Shown: positions 26,284-35,475 of the stretch, one piece after another
Numbering within the stretch: the stretch's first letter is position 1
Layout of the letters: every line of letters starts with the position of its first letter
Assembly (NCBI RefSeq): GCF_016900095.1
Contig: NZ_JACJJP010000002.1
Coordinates: 1-64,000, forward strand
Length of the DNA: 64,000 bases
Origin: Gemmiger formicilis
Lineage (GTDB): Bacteria > Bacillota > Clostridia > Oscillospirales > Ruminococcaceae
Direction: 5' to 3'
Notes under the pieces: model-generated
Databases searched by the model: none
Told to the model about the DNA's origin: nothing
What the model saw: the letters and a program-made list of their open reading frames with translations, nothing else
Position numbers and translations under genes: made by a program

Positions 26284-27657
26284 TCAGCTGCCCAGGTCGT
26301 CCGGCATTTCCCGCAATACCAGGAAAAACCGCACCACAAAGGGCAGCGAGACAAAAAAGGCCAGCACATCCGCCACCGGCTGGCCCATCTCCACGCCGGT
26401 CATGCCCAGCAGGGTGCTCAGAATCAGCAGGGCCGGAATGAACAACAGACCGCTGCGCAGGCTGGAAAGCAGGGTGGCGGTGCGGTTCTGGCCGATGCTC
26501 TGGAACAGCATGTTGGAACACACGGTCAGCGGCTGGAAGAACAGCCCCACCAGCTGCATGGACAGCGCCACCGATCCGATGGCCACCACATCGGGGGCGG
26601 GCTGGAACAGGGCAATGAGTTCCGGGCAGAAGAAGAATCCCGCCGCCGCGATGGAGCCCATGAGCACCTCCGACACCAGGAAGGTGAACAGGAACGCCTG
26701 CTTGACCCGGCTGTACCGCCTGGCACCGTAGTTGAAGGCGCTGACCGGCTGGAAGCCCTGGCCGATGCCCAGCCCGAAGGAGAAGATGAACTGGGCAATG
26801 CGGTTGACGATGCTCATGGCGGCCACGGCGGCGTCACCGTACAGCCGGGCCTGGCCGTTGAGCATCATGGTGGACACGCTGCCCAGACCCTGGCGCATCA
26901 GGCTGGGCAGGCCGGTGCGGCAGATCATCAGTACGTCACCCGGGTCCCGGGTCATGTTGCGGGGGGCAATCTTGCTCTGGGTGTGCCCGGCCAGGAACAT
27001 GTAGAACAGCAGCCCGAAGCTGATGAGCTGGCTCACGCCGGTGGAGATGCCGGCCCCCAGCACCCCCAGGCCGAACCCTTCCATGAGGATCCAGTCCCCG
27101 AAGATGTTCAGGATGCCGCCGGAAGTCAGCCCCACCATGGCAAAGGCGGCCTGGCCTTCGTACCGCAGAATGTTGTTCAGCACGCAGCTGGACGCCATGA
27201 ACGGCGCCCCCAGCAGGATGAACAGGGCGTACTGCCGGGCGTAGGGCAGGATGGTGTCGGTGGAGCCCAGCAGCCGCAGCAGCGGGTCCATGAAGACAAG
27301 CCCGCCCACCGTGATGCACAGCCCCGCCCCGAAGGAGCAGAAAAAGCTGGTGGTGGCAAAGCGGGAAGCGCTGTCCACATCCCTGGCGCCCAGACGGCGG
27401 CTGATGATGGACCCGGCGCCGTGGCCGAACATGAACCCGAAAGCCTGGATGATGGCCATCAGCCCGAAGACGATGCCCACCGCGCCGGACGCGCTGATGC
27501 CCACCCGGCCCACAAACCAGGTATCGGCCATGTTGTAGATGTTGGTGACCAACATGCTGATGGTGGTGGGGATACCCAGCTGAATGACCAGTTTCGGGAT
27601 GGGGGTTTTGGTCATCTTGTCAAACTGAGCGCTCTGGGAAAGCTGTGTGGTCTGCAT
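26284..27657 (-). CDS. MATE-family multidrug/cation exporter
   Basis: This 457-aa protein has twelve predicted helices and typical MATE segments: IPTTISMLVTNIYNMADTWFVGRVG at helix 1, GSIISRRLGARD, and IGQGFQPVSAFNYGARRYSRVKQAF after helix 7. It exchanges cationic compounds against Na+ or H+. Its start at ATG 27657 is preceded by AGAAAGGGA. A HxlR-type regulator lies just upstream beyond a repeat and may control it. Confidence 0.92.
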   Translation of the reverse strand: MQTTQLSQSAQFDKMTKTPIPKLVIQLGIPTTISMLVTNIYNMADTWFVGRVGISASGAVGIVFGLMAIIQAFGFMFGHGAGSIISRRLGARDVDSASRFATTSFFCSFGAGLCITVGGLVFMDPLLRLLGSTDTILPYARQYALFILLGAPFMASSCVLNNILRYEGQAAFAMVGLTSGGILNIFGDWILMEGFGLGVLGAGISTGVSQLISFGLLFYMFLAGHTQSKIAPRNMTRDPGDVLMICRTGLPSLMRQGLGSVSTMMLNGQARLYGDAAVAAMSIVNRIAQFIFSFGLGIGQGFQPVSAFNYGARRYSRVKQAFLFTFLVSEVLMGSIAAAGFFFCPELIALFQPAPDVVAIGSVALSMQLVGLFFQPLTVCSNMLFQSIGQNRTATLLSSLRSGLLFIPALLILSTLLGMTGVEMGQPVADVLAFFVSLPFVVRFFLVLREMPDDLGS

Positions 27658-27797
27658 GGCAAGTCCCTTTCTGCCGCAAGGCACAAAAAAAGAGCGTGCC
27701 GGCCGCGGCAAACCCGCAGTCCGGCACAAATCGTGTCTATCTTTCAGTATACCACCGGTTGGGGGTGGATGCAAGGCGGGATACTAATAGGGAAAAG

Positions 27798-27937
27798 GCT
27801 CCCCTGTGCAAGGGGAGCTGGCGCCGAAGGCGACGGAGGGGTTGTGGACCCGAAGGGCATTGCCTGTGAACGGGACATCCGGCAGCCTTGCCAACCCCTC
27901 CGGGGCTGCGCCCCACCTCCCCTTACACAGGGGAGGC
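27798..27937. repeat. MITE-like repeat, family 1 (copy B)
   Basis: This 140-bp copy has ends GGCTCCCCTGTGCAAGGGGAG and CTCCCCTTACACAGGGGAGGC and the interior blocks GACGGAGGGGTTG and CCAACCCCTCCGGGGCTGCG. It fills the gap between the MATE gene and the HxlR gene. Confidence 0.8.
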
Positions 27938-27963
27938 ATCCGGCAGGGGTGCCCCCGCCCCAT

Positions 27964-28344
27964 TCATTCCATTTCCTCCTTTTTCTCCCCGCACACGCAA
28001 TCTCCGAACCGCTTGATATACGCCTGGATGTCATCAAAAATGGGCATCAGGGCTTCGCCGTGTTCGGTCAGGCTGTACTCCACCCGGGGCGGCACCTCCC
28101 CGTAATCATGGCGGGAAATCAGCCCGTCCGCCGCCAGCTCCTTCAGCTGGTTGCTCAGCATCTTGTGGGTCACCCCGCCCAGCAGATTGCGCAGCTCCCC
28201 GTAGCGCAGGGTGCCGTGGGCCCCCACCATGAACAGAATCCGCATCTTCCACTTTCCGCTGATCTGCTCCATCACCTGTTCCATCTTGTCACAGCCTACG
28301 TCCGCATAACGGCAGTTGCATCCCGGTCCCGGTCTCATGGTCAT
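27964..28344 (-). CDS. HxlR-family transcriptional regulator
   Basis: This protein of 124-126 aa is a winged-helix regulator with the HxlR pattern ISGKWKMRILFMV, LRYGELRNLLGGVTHKMLSNQLKELAADGLISR and PPRVEYSLTEHGEAL. The N-terminus carries Cys residues (CNCRYADVGCD) and the C-terminus CVCG, so a redox- or electrophile-sensing role is possible. ATG 28338 is better spaced from AAGGAG than ATG 28344. It is divergent from the aminopeptidase. Confidence 0.9.
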   Translation of the reverse strand: MTMRPGPGCNCRYADVGCDKMEQVMEQISGKWKMRILFMVGAHGTLRYGELRNLLGGVTHKMLSNQLKELAADGLISRHDYGEVPPRVEYSLTEHGEALMPIFDDIQAYIKRFGDCVCGEKKEEME

Positions 28345-28382
28345 ACTCTCCTTTTGGATAGCGGTATCTTTTAAGTGCGTAC

Positions 28383-28397
28383 TTGCCTTTTTGGCAA
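28383..28397. promoter_or_regulatory. Palindrome in the HxlR/aminopeptidase divergent region
   Basis: TTGCCTTTTTGGCAA is a perfect inverted repeat about 40 bases before the HxlR start. On the minus strand it contains a TTGCCA that lies 17 bases from TTAAAA, so the palindrome overlaps the likely HxlR promoter. It is a candidate autoregulatory operator. Confidence 0.45.
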
Positions 28398-28431
28398 ATC
28401 AGGATAGAATAAGAATACCACCAAAATTCTG

Positions 28432-28460
28432 TTGCCGCAAGCCCGGGGCTGCGGTACAAT
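28432..28460 (+). promoter_or_regulatory. Promoter of the aminopeptidase operon
   Basis: TTGCCG and TACAAT with a 17-base spacer, 65 bases before the ATG, give a clear sigma-A promoter for the aminopeptidase-gluQ-copA-acyP run. Confidence 0.7.
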
Positions 28461-28525
28461 AAAAGCATGCCCTGCCTGCTTTTTCGGGCCGGGTAAACCT
28501 TATATAAAAGAAGGAACACACAACC

Positions 28526-29836
28526 ATGCAGCTGCAACAACTTTTTGATTTTCTGCACGCGGGGGTCACCCCCTTCCACGCCGTGGCCCACGCCGCGTCC
28601 CTGCTGGACGCCGCCGGCTTCACCCGCCTGGAAGAGGCCGATTACTGGAACCTGGAACCCGGCCGCGGCTACTATACCACCCGCAACAACTCCTCCATCA
28701 TCGCCTGGCGGGTGCCCGACCACGCCATCGGCGGCTGGCGCGTCACCGCCAGCCACAGCGATTCCCCCACCTGGCGCATCAAGAACACCGCCGTCACCTC
28801 GGCGGGCTGCACCCGCCTGAACGTGGAAGGCTACGGCGGCATGAACATGGCCACCTGGCTGGACCGCCCCCTGTCCATTGCGGGCCGGGTGCTGGTGCGC
28901 ACCGAAGACGGCCTGGAATCCCGGCTGGTGGATCTGGACCGGGACCTGGTGGTGATTCCCTCCCTGGCCATCCACATGGACCGCACCGTCAACGACGGCC
29001 ACAAGTACAACCCCCAGGTGGACATGCAGCCGCTGTACGGCCCCGAGGGCTGCCGTCCGCTGCCCGCCCTGCTGGCCGAGGCCCTGGGCGTGGCCGAGGA
29101 AGAGATGGTGGACTATGACCTGACCCTGTACACCCGGCAGGTGCCCACCGCCATCGGCCCGGCAGGGGAATACTTCATGGCCCCCCGCATCGACGACCTG
29201 GAATGCGCCGCCACCACTCTGTTCGGCTTCCTTTCCGCCGCCGATGCCACCGACAGCGCCTGCGCCCCGGTCTGGGCCATGTTCGACAACGAGGAAGTGG
29301 GCAGCGGCACCCGGCAGGGGGCGGCCAGCGTTTTCCTGCGGGATGTGCTGGACCGCATCTATGACGCGGTGCCCCACAGCGCCCAGGGCATGCAGCGGGC
29401 GCTGGCCAACAGCTTTGTGCTCAGCGCCGACAACGCCCACGCCACCCATCCCAACTTTGCGGACAAGGCCGACCCCGCCAACCCGGTGCGGCTGGGCGGC
29501 GGTCTGGTGCTGAAGATCAACGCCAGCCAGAAATACACCACCAACGCCCTGTCCGGGGCGGTGGTCAAGGAGATCTGCCGCCTGGCCGATGTAAAAGTGC
29601 AGCAGTTCGCCAACCGGGCGGACCTGCCCGGCGGTTCCACCCTGGGCAATTTGCAGAGCCACACCCTGCCGGTGCCCATGGCGGACATCGGTCTGGCCCA
29701 GCTGGGCATGCACAGCGCGGTGGAGACCGCCGCCGTGTCCGACGCCGACGCCATGGTGCGGGCGGTGGATGCCTTCTACCGCACCCACCTGCGCTGCCTG
29801 GGCGACGGCCGGTACACCCTGGAGGCCGCCCAATGA
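28526..29836 (+). CDS. apeB: M18-family aminopeptidase
   Basis: This 436-aa zinc aminopeptidase removes N-terminal, often acidic, residues from peptides in the cytoplasm. Metal-ligand motifs are visible: ASHSDSP (His), RIDDLECA (Asp), DNEEVGSGT (Glu pair) and LSADNAHATHPN; a final MHSAVE supplies the last His. The length is typical. AAGGAA precedes the ATG. Its stop overlaps the gluQ start (ATGA), which indicates cotranslation. Confidence 0.93.
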   Translation: MQLQQLFDFLHAGVTPFHAVAHAASLLDAAGFTRLEEADYWNLEPGRGYYTTRNNSSIIAWRVPDHAIGGWRVTASHSDSPTWRIKNTAVTSAGCTRLNVEGYGGMNMATWLDRPLSIAGRVLVRTEDGLESRLVDLDRDLVVIPSLAIHMDRTVNDGHKYNPQVDMQPLYGPEGCRPLPALLAEALGVAEEEMVDYDLTLYTRQVPTAIGPAGEYFMAPRIDDLECAATTLFGFLSAADATDSACAPVWAMFDNEEVGSGTRQGAASVFLRDVLDRIYDAVPHSAQGMQRALANSFVLSADNAHATHPNFADKADPANPVRLGGGLVLKINASQKYTTNALSGAVVKEICRLADVKVQQFANRADLPGGSTLGNLQSHTLPVPMADIGLAQLGMHSAVETAAVSDADAMVRAVDAFYRTHLRCLGDGRYTLEAAQ

Positions 29837-30771
29837 CCGTAGGCCGGTACGCACCCAGCCCCAGCGGCCGGATGCACCTGGGCAACCTGTGCTGCTGTCT
29901 GCTGGCCTGGCTCTCCGCCAAGAGCAAGGGGGGCAAGGTGGTGCTGCGCATCGAGGACCTGGACCAGGCCCGCTGCCCCCGCAAATTTGCGGAGCTGCTG
30001 CAGCAGGATCTGGACTGGCTGGGTCTTTCCGCCGACGAGGGCGGGGACAAGGGCGGCCCGGACGGCCCCTACTACCAGAGCGAGCGCAGCGGAATCTATC
30101 AACAATTTTATGACATCCTGTGGAAAAAGGGGCTGGTCTATCCCTGCTTTTGCAGCCGCAGCCAGCTCCACGCCGCCGACGCCCCCCACCGCAGCGACGG
30201 CCAGGTGGTCTACGCCGGCACCTGCCGGCACCTGACCCCCGAAGAGGTGGCGGAAAAATCCCGCCGCCGTCCCCCCGCCTGGCGGGTCCGGGTGCCGGAG
30301 GAGACCATCGGCTTCACCGACGGCCACCTGGGCTATTACGAGGAAAACCTGGCCCGGGACTGCGGGGACTTCTACCTGCGCCGGGCGGACGGGGTGTTTG
30401 CCTACCAGCTGGCGGTGGTGGTGGATGATGCCCTCATGGGTGTCACCGAGGTGGTGCGGGGGGCGGACCTGCTCTCCAGCACGCCGCGGCAGCTGTGGCT
30501 TTACCGCACCCTGGGCCTGCAAGCCCCGGAATTTACCCACATGCCTTTGCTGCTGGCCCCGGACGGCCGGCGGCTGTCCAAGCGGGACGGGGACGAAAGC
30601 CTGGAACATCTGCAGGCGAAATACACCCCCGAAGAGATCATCGGGCGGCTGGCCTACGCCTGTGGATTGCAGAAGGCCCCCGACCCCCGCACCCCCGCCG
30701 AGCTGGCGGAGAATTTTTCCTGGGAAAAGGTGCCCCGGCGGGACATTGTCCTGCCCGAAGGGCTGTTTTGA
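29833..30771 (+). CDS. gluQ: Glutamyl-Q tRNA(Asp) synthetase
   Basis: This 312-aa protein is a truncated GluRS-like enzyme that attaches glutamate to queuosine in the tRNA-Asp anticodon. The catalytic core shows YAPSPSGRMHLGN (HIGH-like) and RRLSKRDGD (KMSKS-like), with a CFCS ... YAGTC zinc site, and no anticodon-binding domain, which separates it from GluRS. It overlaps the aminopeptidase stop by four bases. Confidence 0.92.
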   Translation: MTVGRYAPSPSGRMHLGNLCCCLLAWLSAKSKGGKVVLRIEDLDQARCPRKFAELLQQDLDWLGLSADEGGDKGGPDGPYYQSERSGIYQQFYDILWKKGLVYPCFCSRSQLHAADAPHRSDGQVVYAGTCRHLTPEEVAEKSRRRPPAWRVRVPEETIGFTDGHLGYYEENLARDCGDFYLRRADGVFAYQLAVVVDDALMGVTEVVRGADLLSSTPRQLWLYRTLGLQAPEFTHMPLLLAPDGRRLSKRDGDESLEHLQAKYTPEEIIGRLAYACGLQKAPDPRTPAELAENFSWEKVPRRDIVLPEGLF

Positions 30772-30813
30772 TGAACGCGGTGAGGAGCACCGCAACGGAA
30801 AGGAAGTGTACGT

Positions 30814-33399
30814 ATGCAGCGGTTTGAAGTGACCGGCATGAGCTGCGCCGCCTGCAGCGCTCATGTGGAAAAGGCGGTGGCCGCGGTGCCCGGGGTATCC
30901 GGGGTGGCGGTAAGCCTGCTGACCAACAGCATGCAGGTGGAGTACGAGGGCGACCCCGTACCCGATGATGTGATTGCGGCGGTGGAGGCGGCGGGCTACG
31001 GCGCCGCCGTGGCCGAGGAATCCGACCTGGCCGACGGCCTGGAGGATACCGAGACCCCCAAAATGCGCCGCCGTCTGATTTACAGTCTGTGTTTCCTGGT
31101 ACCGCTGATGTACCTGAGCATGGGCCATATGGTGGGCCTGCCCCTGCCGCCCTTCCTGGAAGGGGACGGTGCGGGGGCCATCCTCTTCGGCGTCTGCCAG
31201 CTGGCCCTGACCCTGCCGGTGTGCTGGATCAACCGGGCCTTCTTCATCAGCGGCTGGAAAGGGGTGCGCAGCCTGTCCCCGGGCATGGACACCCTGGTGG
31301 CCATGGGCGCCGGGGCGGCGCTGGTCTACGGCGTCTTCGCCATCATTATGATGGGCGCGGGCCTGGCCGCAGGCAACCCGGACCAGGTCATGCAGTTCCG
31401 CCACGACCTGTATTTTGAATCCGCCGCCATGATCCTGACCCTGATCACGGTGGGCAAGATGTTGGAAGCCTACTCCAAGGGCAAGACCACCAGCGCGCTG
31501 AAAAGCCTGATGCAGCTGGCGCCTCCCACCGCCCATCTGCTGCGGGAGGACGGGGAGTTCACCGTGCCTGTGGAACAGGTGCGGGTGGGGGACCTCTTCC
31601 TGGTGCGTCCCGGCGAAAGCATCCCGGTGGACGGGGTTGTGGAGCAGGGCCAGTCCAGCGTGAACGAGGCCGCCCTCACCGGCGAGAGCATGCCGGTGGA
31701 CAAGAACCCCGGCAGCCCGGTGAGCGCCGCCACCATCAACCAGAACGGCGCCCTGACCTGCCGGGCCACCCGGGTGGGGCAGGACACCACCCTCAGCCAG
31801 GTCATCCGGCTGGTGGCGGACGCCGCCTCCACCAAGGCACCCCTGGCCCGCACCGCCGACAAGGTGGCCGGCATCTTTGTGCCCACGGTCATCGGCATTG
31901 CGGCGGTGACCCTGGTCATCTGGCTGCTCATTGGCAAACCCTTTGACTTTGCCCTGGCCCGGGGCATCAGCGTGCTGGTCATCAGCTGCCCCTGCGCCCT
32001 GGGCCTGGCCACCCCTGTGGCCGTCATGGTGGGCTCCGGGGTGGGGGCCCGCAGCGGTATCCTCTTCAAGACCGCCGCCAGCCTGGAAGCCACCGGTTAC
32101 ACCGACACCGTGGTGCTGGACAAGACCGGCACCGTGACCACCGGCGAACCCACGGTGGTGGAGATCGTGGGCACCCGCCAGGTGCCCCAGAAGTTCCTGC
32201 TGGGCATGGCCGCCGCCCTGGAAAGCCAGAGCGAGCATCCCCTGGCCAAGGCGGTGCTGGCCTGCGCCAAGGAAAACGGTGTGCGCCCCTCCATGGTCAA
32301 GGATGTGCAGGCGGTGCCGGGCAAGGGCCTGGTGGGCAAGATGGCCGGCAAGGTCATGGCCGGCGGCAACGAGGCGTTCATCCGCAGCCAGGCCGACGTG
32401 CCCGACGACCTGCTGGAAGCGGGCGCCCGGCTGGCAGAGCAGGGGGCCACACCCCTCTACTTCTCTCTGGACGGCCATGCCGCCGGGGTCATCGGGGTGG
32501 CGGATTCGGTCAAGCCCAGCAGCAAGCAGGCCATTGCCGAACTGCGGGCCCTGGGCCTGCACGTGGTGCTGCTCACCGGTGACAACGCCCGGACCGCCGC
32601 CTACATTGCCCAGCAGGTGGGCCTGGCGGAAGACGACGTGGTGGCCGGGGTGCTGCCCGCAGGCAAGGAAGCGGAAGTCCGCCGCCTGCAGGCGGAAGGC
32701 CGGGTGGCCATGGTGGGCGACGGCATCAACGACGCCCCTGCCCTGACCCGGGCGGACACCGGCATTGCCATCGGCGCCGGGGCGGACGTGGCCCTGGACG
32801 CCGCCGACGTGGTGCTGGTGCGCAGCGACCCGGCGGACGTGGCCGCGGCGGTGCGCCTGTCCCGCAAGGTGGTCACCAACATCCACGAAAACCTGTTCTG
32901 GGCCTTCTTCTACAACGCCATCTGCATTCCGCTGGCGGCGGGCGTGCTCTACCCGCTGGGCATCCTGCTCAACCCCATGATCGCCGCCGCCGCCATGAGC
33001 CTGTCCAGCGTCTGTGTGGTGACCAACGCCCTGCGGCTGAACACCGTTGACCCCCACAATTCCACCCACGACGCCCCGCCCAAGCGCAAGGCGCCGCCCC
33101 GGGAGGAACTGCCCGAACCCAAAGCCTGCCCGGTGGCCTGCCCGGTTGCCGCGGCGGATTCCACAACCATGAAAGGAGAACCTACCATGAAAAAGACCAT
33201 TCATATTGAAGGCATGATGTGTGCCCACTGCGAAGCCACCGTCAAGAAGGCGCTGGAAGCCCTGGACGGGGTACAGAACGCCGAAGTCAGCCATGAGGCC
33301 GGTACCGCCGTGGTGACCCTGAACGGGGATGTGGCCGACGACGCCCTGCGGGACGCCGTGCAGGCCAAGGACTACAAGGTTACCGGGATCGAGGGATGA
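30814..33399 (+). CDS. copA: Copper-exporting P-type ATPase with fused C-terminal CopZ-like domain
   Basis: This 861-aa P1B-type ATPase pumps Cu(I) out of the cell. It has an N-terminal HMA domain (GMSCAAC, Cys 11 and 14), eight predicted helices, the CPC metal motif (392-394), the phosphorylated Asp in DKTGT (436), and GDGINDAP. After the last helix a proline-rich linker leads without a stop into a second HMA domain (GMMCAHC) that looks like a full CopZ chaperone. Inside the linker AAAGGAG lies eight bases before ATG 33187, so a free 70-aa chaperone could also be made. AAAGGAAG precedes ATG 30814. acyP overlaps the end. Confidence 0.93.
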   Translation: MQRFEVTGMSCAACSAHVEKAVAAVPGVSGVAVSLLTNSMQVEYEGDPVPDDVIAAVEAAGYGAAVAEESDLADGLEDTETPKMRRRLIYSLCFLVPLMYLSMGHMVGLPLPPFLEGDGAGAILFGVCQLALTLPVCWINRAFFISGWKGVRSLSPGMDTLVAMGAGAALVYGVFAIIMMGAGLAAGNPDQVMQFRHDLYFESAAMILTLITVGKMLEAYSKGKTTSALKSLMQLAPPTAHLLREDGEFTVPVEQVRVGDLFLVRPGESIPVDGVVEQGQSSVNEAALTGESMPVDKNPGSPVSAATINQNGALTCRATRVGQDTTLSQVIRLVADAASTKAPLARTADKVAGIFVPTVIGIAAVTLVIWLLIGKPFDFALARGISVLVISCPCALGLATPVAVMVGSGVGARSGILFKTAASLEATGYTDTVVLDKTGTVTTGEPTVVEIVGTRQVPQKFLLGMAAALESQSEHPLAKAVLACAKENGVRPSMVKDVQAVPGKGLVGKMAGKVMAGGNEAFIRSQADVPDDLLEAGARLAEQGATPLYFSLDGHAAGVIGVADSVKPSSKQAIAELRALGLHVVLLTGDNARTAAYIAQQVGLAEDDVVAGVLPAGKEAEVRRLQAEGRVAMVGDGINDAPALTRADTGIAIGAGADVALDAADVVLVRSDPADVAAAVRLSRKVVTNIHENLFWAFFYNAICIPLAAGVLYPLGILLNPMIAAAAMSLSSVCVVTNALRLNTVDPHNSTHDAPPKRKAPPREELPEPKACPVACPVAAADSTTMKGEPTMKKTIHIEGMMCAHCEATVKKALEALDGVQNAEVSHEAGTAVVTLNGDVADDALRDAVQAKDYKVTGIEG
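33172..33399 (+). CDS. copZ: Probable internal translation start giving a free CopZ-like chaperone
   Basis: An SD sequence AAAGGAG (33172-33178) and ATG (33187) lie inside copA, in frame. The product would be 70 aa: one HMA domain with [15 protein letters not shown] and the usual beta-alpha-beta pattern. A free Cu(I) chaperone delivers copper to the pump. In other bacteria copA yields a chaperone through frameshifting; here an internal start is the simplest reading. Actual use is inferred. Confidence 0.55.
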   Translation, partial: KGEPTMKKTIHIEGMMCAHCEATVKKALEALDGVQNAEVSHEAGTAVVTLNGDVADDALRDAVQAKDYKVTGIEG

Positions 33400-33677
33400 G
33401 CGCCCCCGAGCGCCGTCACTGGCGGTTCACCGGCAGCGTGCAGGGGGTGGGGTTCCGCTACCGTGCCCAGTATGCGGCGTCGCTGCTGGGGCTGACCGGC
33501 TGGGTGGTGAACAACTGGGACGGCAGCGTGGAGCTGGAAGCCCAGGGCGACCCCGCCGTGCTGGATAAGCTGGTACCCACCCTGACTTCCACCAGCAAGT
33601 GGATCATGATCGAGAACATGACCTGCCGCACCGTCCCCCTGGAGGAAAACGAACGGGGGTTCCGCGTGCGGGGCTGA
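33396..33677 (+). CDS. acyP: Acylphosphatase
   Basis: This 93-aa enzyme hydrolyses acyl phosphates. The signature [15 protein letters not shown] with the catalytic Arg and the [17 protein letters not shown] motif with the catalytic Asn are both intact. It starts at ATG 33396, overlapping the copA stop (ATGA). The normal C-terminal Y/F-containing strand is present ([10 protein letters not shown]). Confidence 0.93.
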   Translation: MSAPERRHWRFTGSVQGVGFRYRAQYAASLLGLTGWVVNNWDGSVELEAQGDPAVLDKLVPTLTSTSKWIMIENMTCRTVPLEENERGFRVRG

Positions 33678-33693
33678 GCCCAACATACAAAAT

Positions 33694-33744
33694 AACCCCC
33701 GGGACGTTCCCTTGTCTGGAAGGGACTGTCCCGGGGGTTTTATT
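33694..33744 (+). terminator. Terminator after acyP
   Basis: AACCCCCGGGAC...GTCCCGGGGGTT with an inner GTTCCC/GGGAC stem is followed by TTATT. It ends the aminopeptidase-to-acyP operon. Confidence 0.85.
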
Positions 33745-33799
33745 GCTTTTGGCTGTTTGATGTTGTGGCTGCTTGGCAGACGGCTGCCAGCCGGAGTGT

Positions 33800-33937
33800 T
33801 GTCGCTTTTTGCCGCCAAAAAGCGACGGAAAAACCGCCACCGTTTCGAGGCGGTGGACGCCGACCAGGGTTTTCAACCCTGGACCCGTGTGCGGCCACCC
33901 CTCCGGGACGGCCTACTCAGGTCCTGGGGGACCTGAG
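33800..33937. repeat. Intergenic repeat, family 2 (copy 2)
   Basis: The reverse complement of this 138-bp stretch matches 1-135 closely. Its own hairpins (CTTTTTGCCGCCAAAAAG, CCAGGGTTTTCAACCCTGG, AGGTCCTGGGGGACCT) are evident. It lies in the gene-poor interval 33745-34716. Confidence 0.8.
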
Positions 33938-33969
33938 CAAGGAAAATTTTTGAAATGCCGCTTCCGGAA

Positions 33970-34209
33970 AGCCTCCCCTGTGTAAGGGGAGGTGCCGCGC
34001 AGCGGCGGTGGGGTTGGAAAACCTGCGGCATTTCCCGTTACCGGTCAACACCCCCAAGCTCACAACCCCTCAGTCAGCCTACGGCTGCCAGCTCCCCTTG
34101 CACAGGGGAGCCAATTTCGGCTCGTCCGGAAAGCCTCCCCTGTGTAAGGGGAGGTGCCGCGCAGCGGCGGTGGGGTTGGCAAGTCTGCGCTATATCCCAT
34201 TACCGGGCA
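33970..34209. repeat. MITE-like repeat, family 1 (copies C and D)
   Basis: A full copy (33970-34112) is followed after about 20 bases by a truncated left half (34136-34209), both starting AAAGCCTCCCCTGTGTAAGGGGAGGTGCCGCGC. The tandem arrangement parallels the partial-plus-full pairs at 3584 and 43830. Confidence 0.8.
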
Positions 34210-34212
34210 AAA

Positions 34213-34250
34213 AGTTACCCCCACCTGCTTGCGGTAACAGGTGGGGGCTT
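34213..34250 (+). terminator. Terminator-like hairpin
   Basis: CCCCCACCTG and CAGGTGGGGG form a 10-bp stem with a 10-base loop. The following bases (CTTTGGGG) are only weakly T-rich, so activity is uncertain. Confidence 0.35.
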
Positions 34251-34280
34251 TGGGGTATCGTTTTGGTGTGAGGAGGAATC

Positions 34281-34364
34281 ATGTTCCAGGGTAACGGTTG
34301 CGGCTCCGTTCCCTGTGCTAATACAATACCCAATACTTGCGAAAAATCTATTATCTTCCTGTGA
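34281..34364 (+). CDS. Possible 27-codon small ORF with strong ribosome site
   Basis: ATG 34281 is three bases after GAGGAGG-type sequence (GTGAGGAGGAATC) and opens a 27-aa ORF beginning MFQGNGCGSVPC with three cysteines and a hydrophobic end. The SD is unusually strong for an intergenic region. There is no recognisable family and no clear promoter, so it may be chance. The AT-rich remainder to 34690 has an inverted repeat TTCCACAAT / ATTGTGGAA (34563-34590) and no other gene. Confidence 0.25.
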   Translation: MFQGNGCGSVPCANTIPNTCEKSIIFL

Positions 34365-34698
34365 ACTTTCTGTTAATTTCGCAGGAAACACGCGTTTTTG
34401 TAAAAATACTCGGTGTAACGTATAAATATACCCGCAAAAAATAGACGTTTCGGCCGTTTTTGTACAAAAATCAGGAGCCGTTCCAGAAGAATTTTTCGCA
34501 AAAGTTGTAAATTTTCCCGGGGGGCAGGCAAAAAGCCGGTCCCGCCCGGCAAGCACCCCACATTCCACAATAGCCCCTAAAATTGTGGAAAACTTTCCCC
34601 GCCGGTCGCCGGGCAGCGGGGGAGAGTCCCCCGCCGCCAGACAAAAGGACAAACAAAGGGGTGAAGAAAGGGGCAAACAAAAGGCCGACCAAAAGGGC

Positions 34699-34726
34699 AA
34701 AACAAAAAAGGCGGTGTCACACCGCC
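34699..34726 (-). terminator. Terminator of the darA-birA operon
   Basis: On the minus strand GGCGGTG-TGA-CACCGCC overlaps the birA stop codon and is followed by TTTTTTGTTTT. Confidence 0.85.
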
Positions 34727-35475
34727 CCGTAAATGCCCCGCACGCTCACCTCGCCGGTGAACACATGCACATCGCCGCCCCCGTCGTCTTCCACCACCAG
34801 GCGGCCTTGCTCGTCAATGTCCACGGCGGTGCCGCTGCCGCCCTCAAAGGTCACATGCCGGCCCAGGTTCACGCACAAAGCCTTGTACTCCTCCCGGCAG
34901 GCGGCAAAGCCCTCCCGCTCAAAGGCGTAGAGCTCTCTGTCAAACCCGAAAGCCGTCAGGTCCCGGGCCAGGGCGTCGGCGTCCTCGGGCAGATGCACAG
35001 CCGCCCCCTGCAGGGCCAGGCTGGTGCCGTGGGGCAGACCCGCGGCGTCAAAATAGCTCTGGGGCTGGGCCAGGTTGAACCCGATGCCCGAAAGCGCGGT
35101 CACCTTGGGGCCCTGGACCACCGTTTCGCACAGGATTCCCACGATCTTCTTGCCGTTGAGCAGCAGATCGTTGGGCCACTTGATGCGGCAGTCCACCCCG
35201 TATTGGCGGCGCAGCGCCCGGGCGGCCGCCAGGCTGGAATACAGCGACAGCGCCGCCGTGTCCGCCAGGGGAATCTGCAGGACGGCGGTGTAATACAGCG
35301 CCTGGCCGTTGGCGTTCACCCATTGGCGGCCCAGCCGTCCCCGGCCCGCCGTCTGGCTGGTGGTGTACACCGCCCCCACCGGGCCGAATCTGTCCAGATG
35401 GGCCTTGGCCCAGGTGTTGGTGCTGTCGGTTTCCTCCAGCCGGATCAGGGTATTGGGTTCGCTTGTCTCTTTCAT
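34717..35475 (-). CDS. birA: Biotin-[acetyl-CoA-carboxylase] ligase, monofunctional
   Basis: This 252-aa enzyme activates biotin with ATP and attaches it to carboxyl carrier proteins. TDSTNTWAKAH, the biotin-binding loop TAGRGRLGRQW, KWPNDLLLNGKKIVGILCE and the SH3-like C-terminus (GTAVDIDEQGRLVVEDDGG) are visible. There is no N-terminal HTH, so it is not a repressor (group I BirA). It overlaps the phosphodiesterase gene by four bases and ends the leftward operon. Confidence 0.93.
   Translation of the reverse strand: MKETSEPNTLIRLEETDSTNTWAKAHLDRFGPVGAVYTTSQTAGRGRLGRQWVNANGQALYYTAVLQIPLADTAALSLYSSLAAARALRRQYGVDCRIKWPNDLLLNGKKIVGILCETVVQGPKVTALSGIGFNLAQPQSYFDAAGLPHGTSLALQGAAVHLPEDADALARDLTAFGFDRELYAFEREGFAACREEYKALCVNLGRHVTFEGGSGTAVDIDEQGRLVVEDDGGGDVHVFTGEVSVRGIYGAV

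Noticed and set aside
29776-33294. Minus-strand ORF of 1172 codons opposite gluQ and copA
   Set aside because: The His/Gly/Gln-rich translation has no domains and the plus strand carries intact conserved genes.
34300-34620. Second oriC-like region
   Set aside because: It is AT-rich but holds only one exact TTTTCCACA box (34584-34592), against five in the 39.7-40.0 kb cluster.
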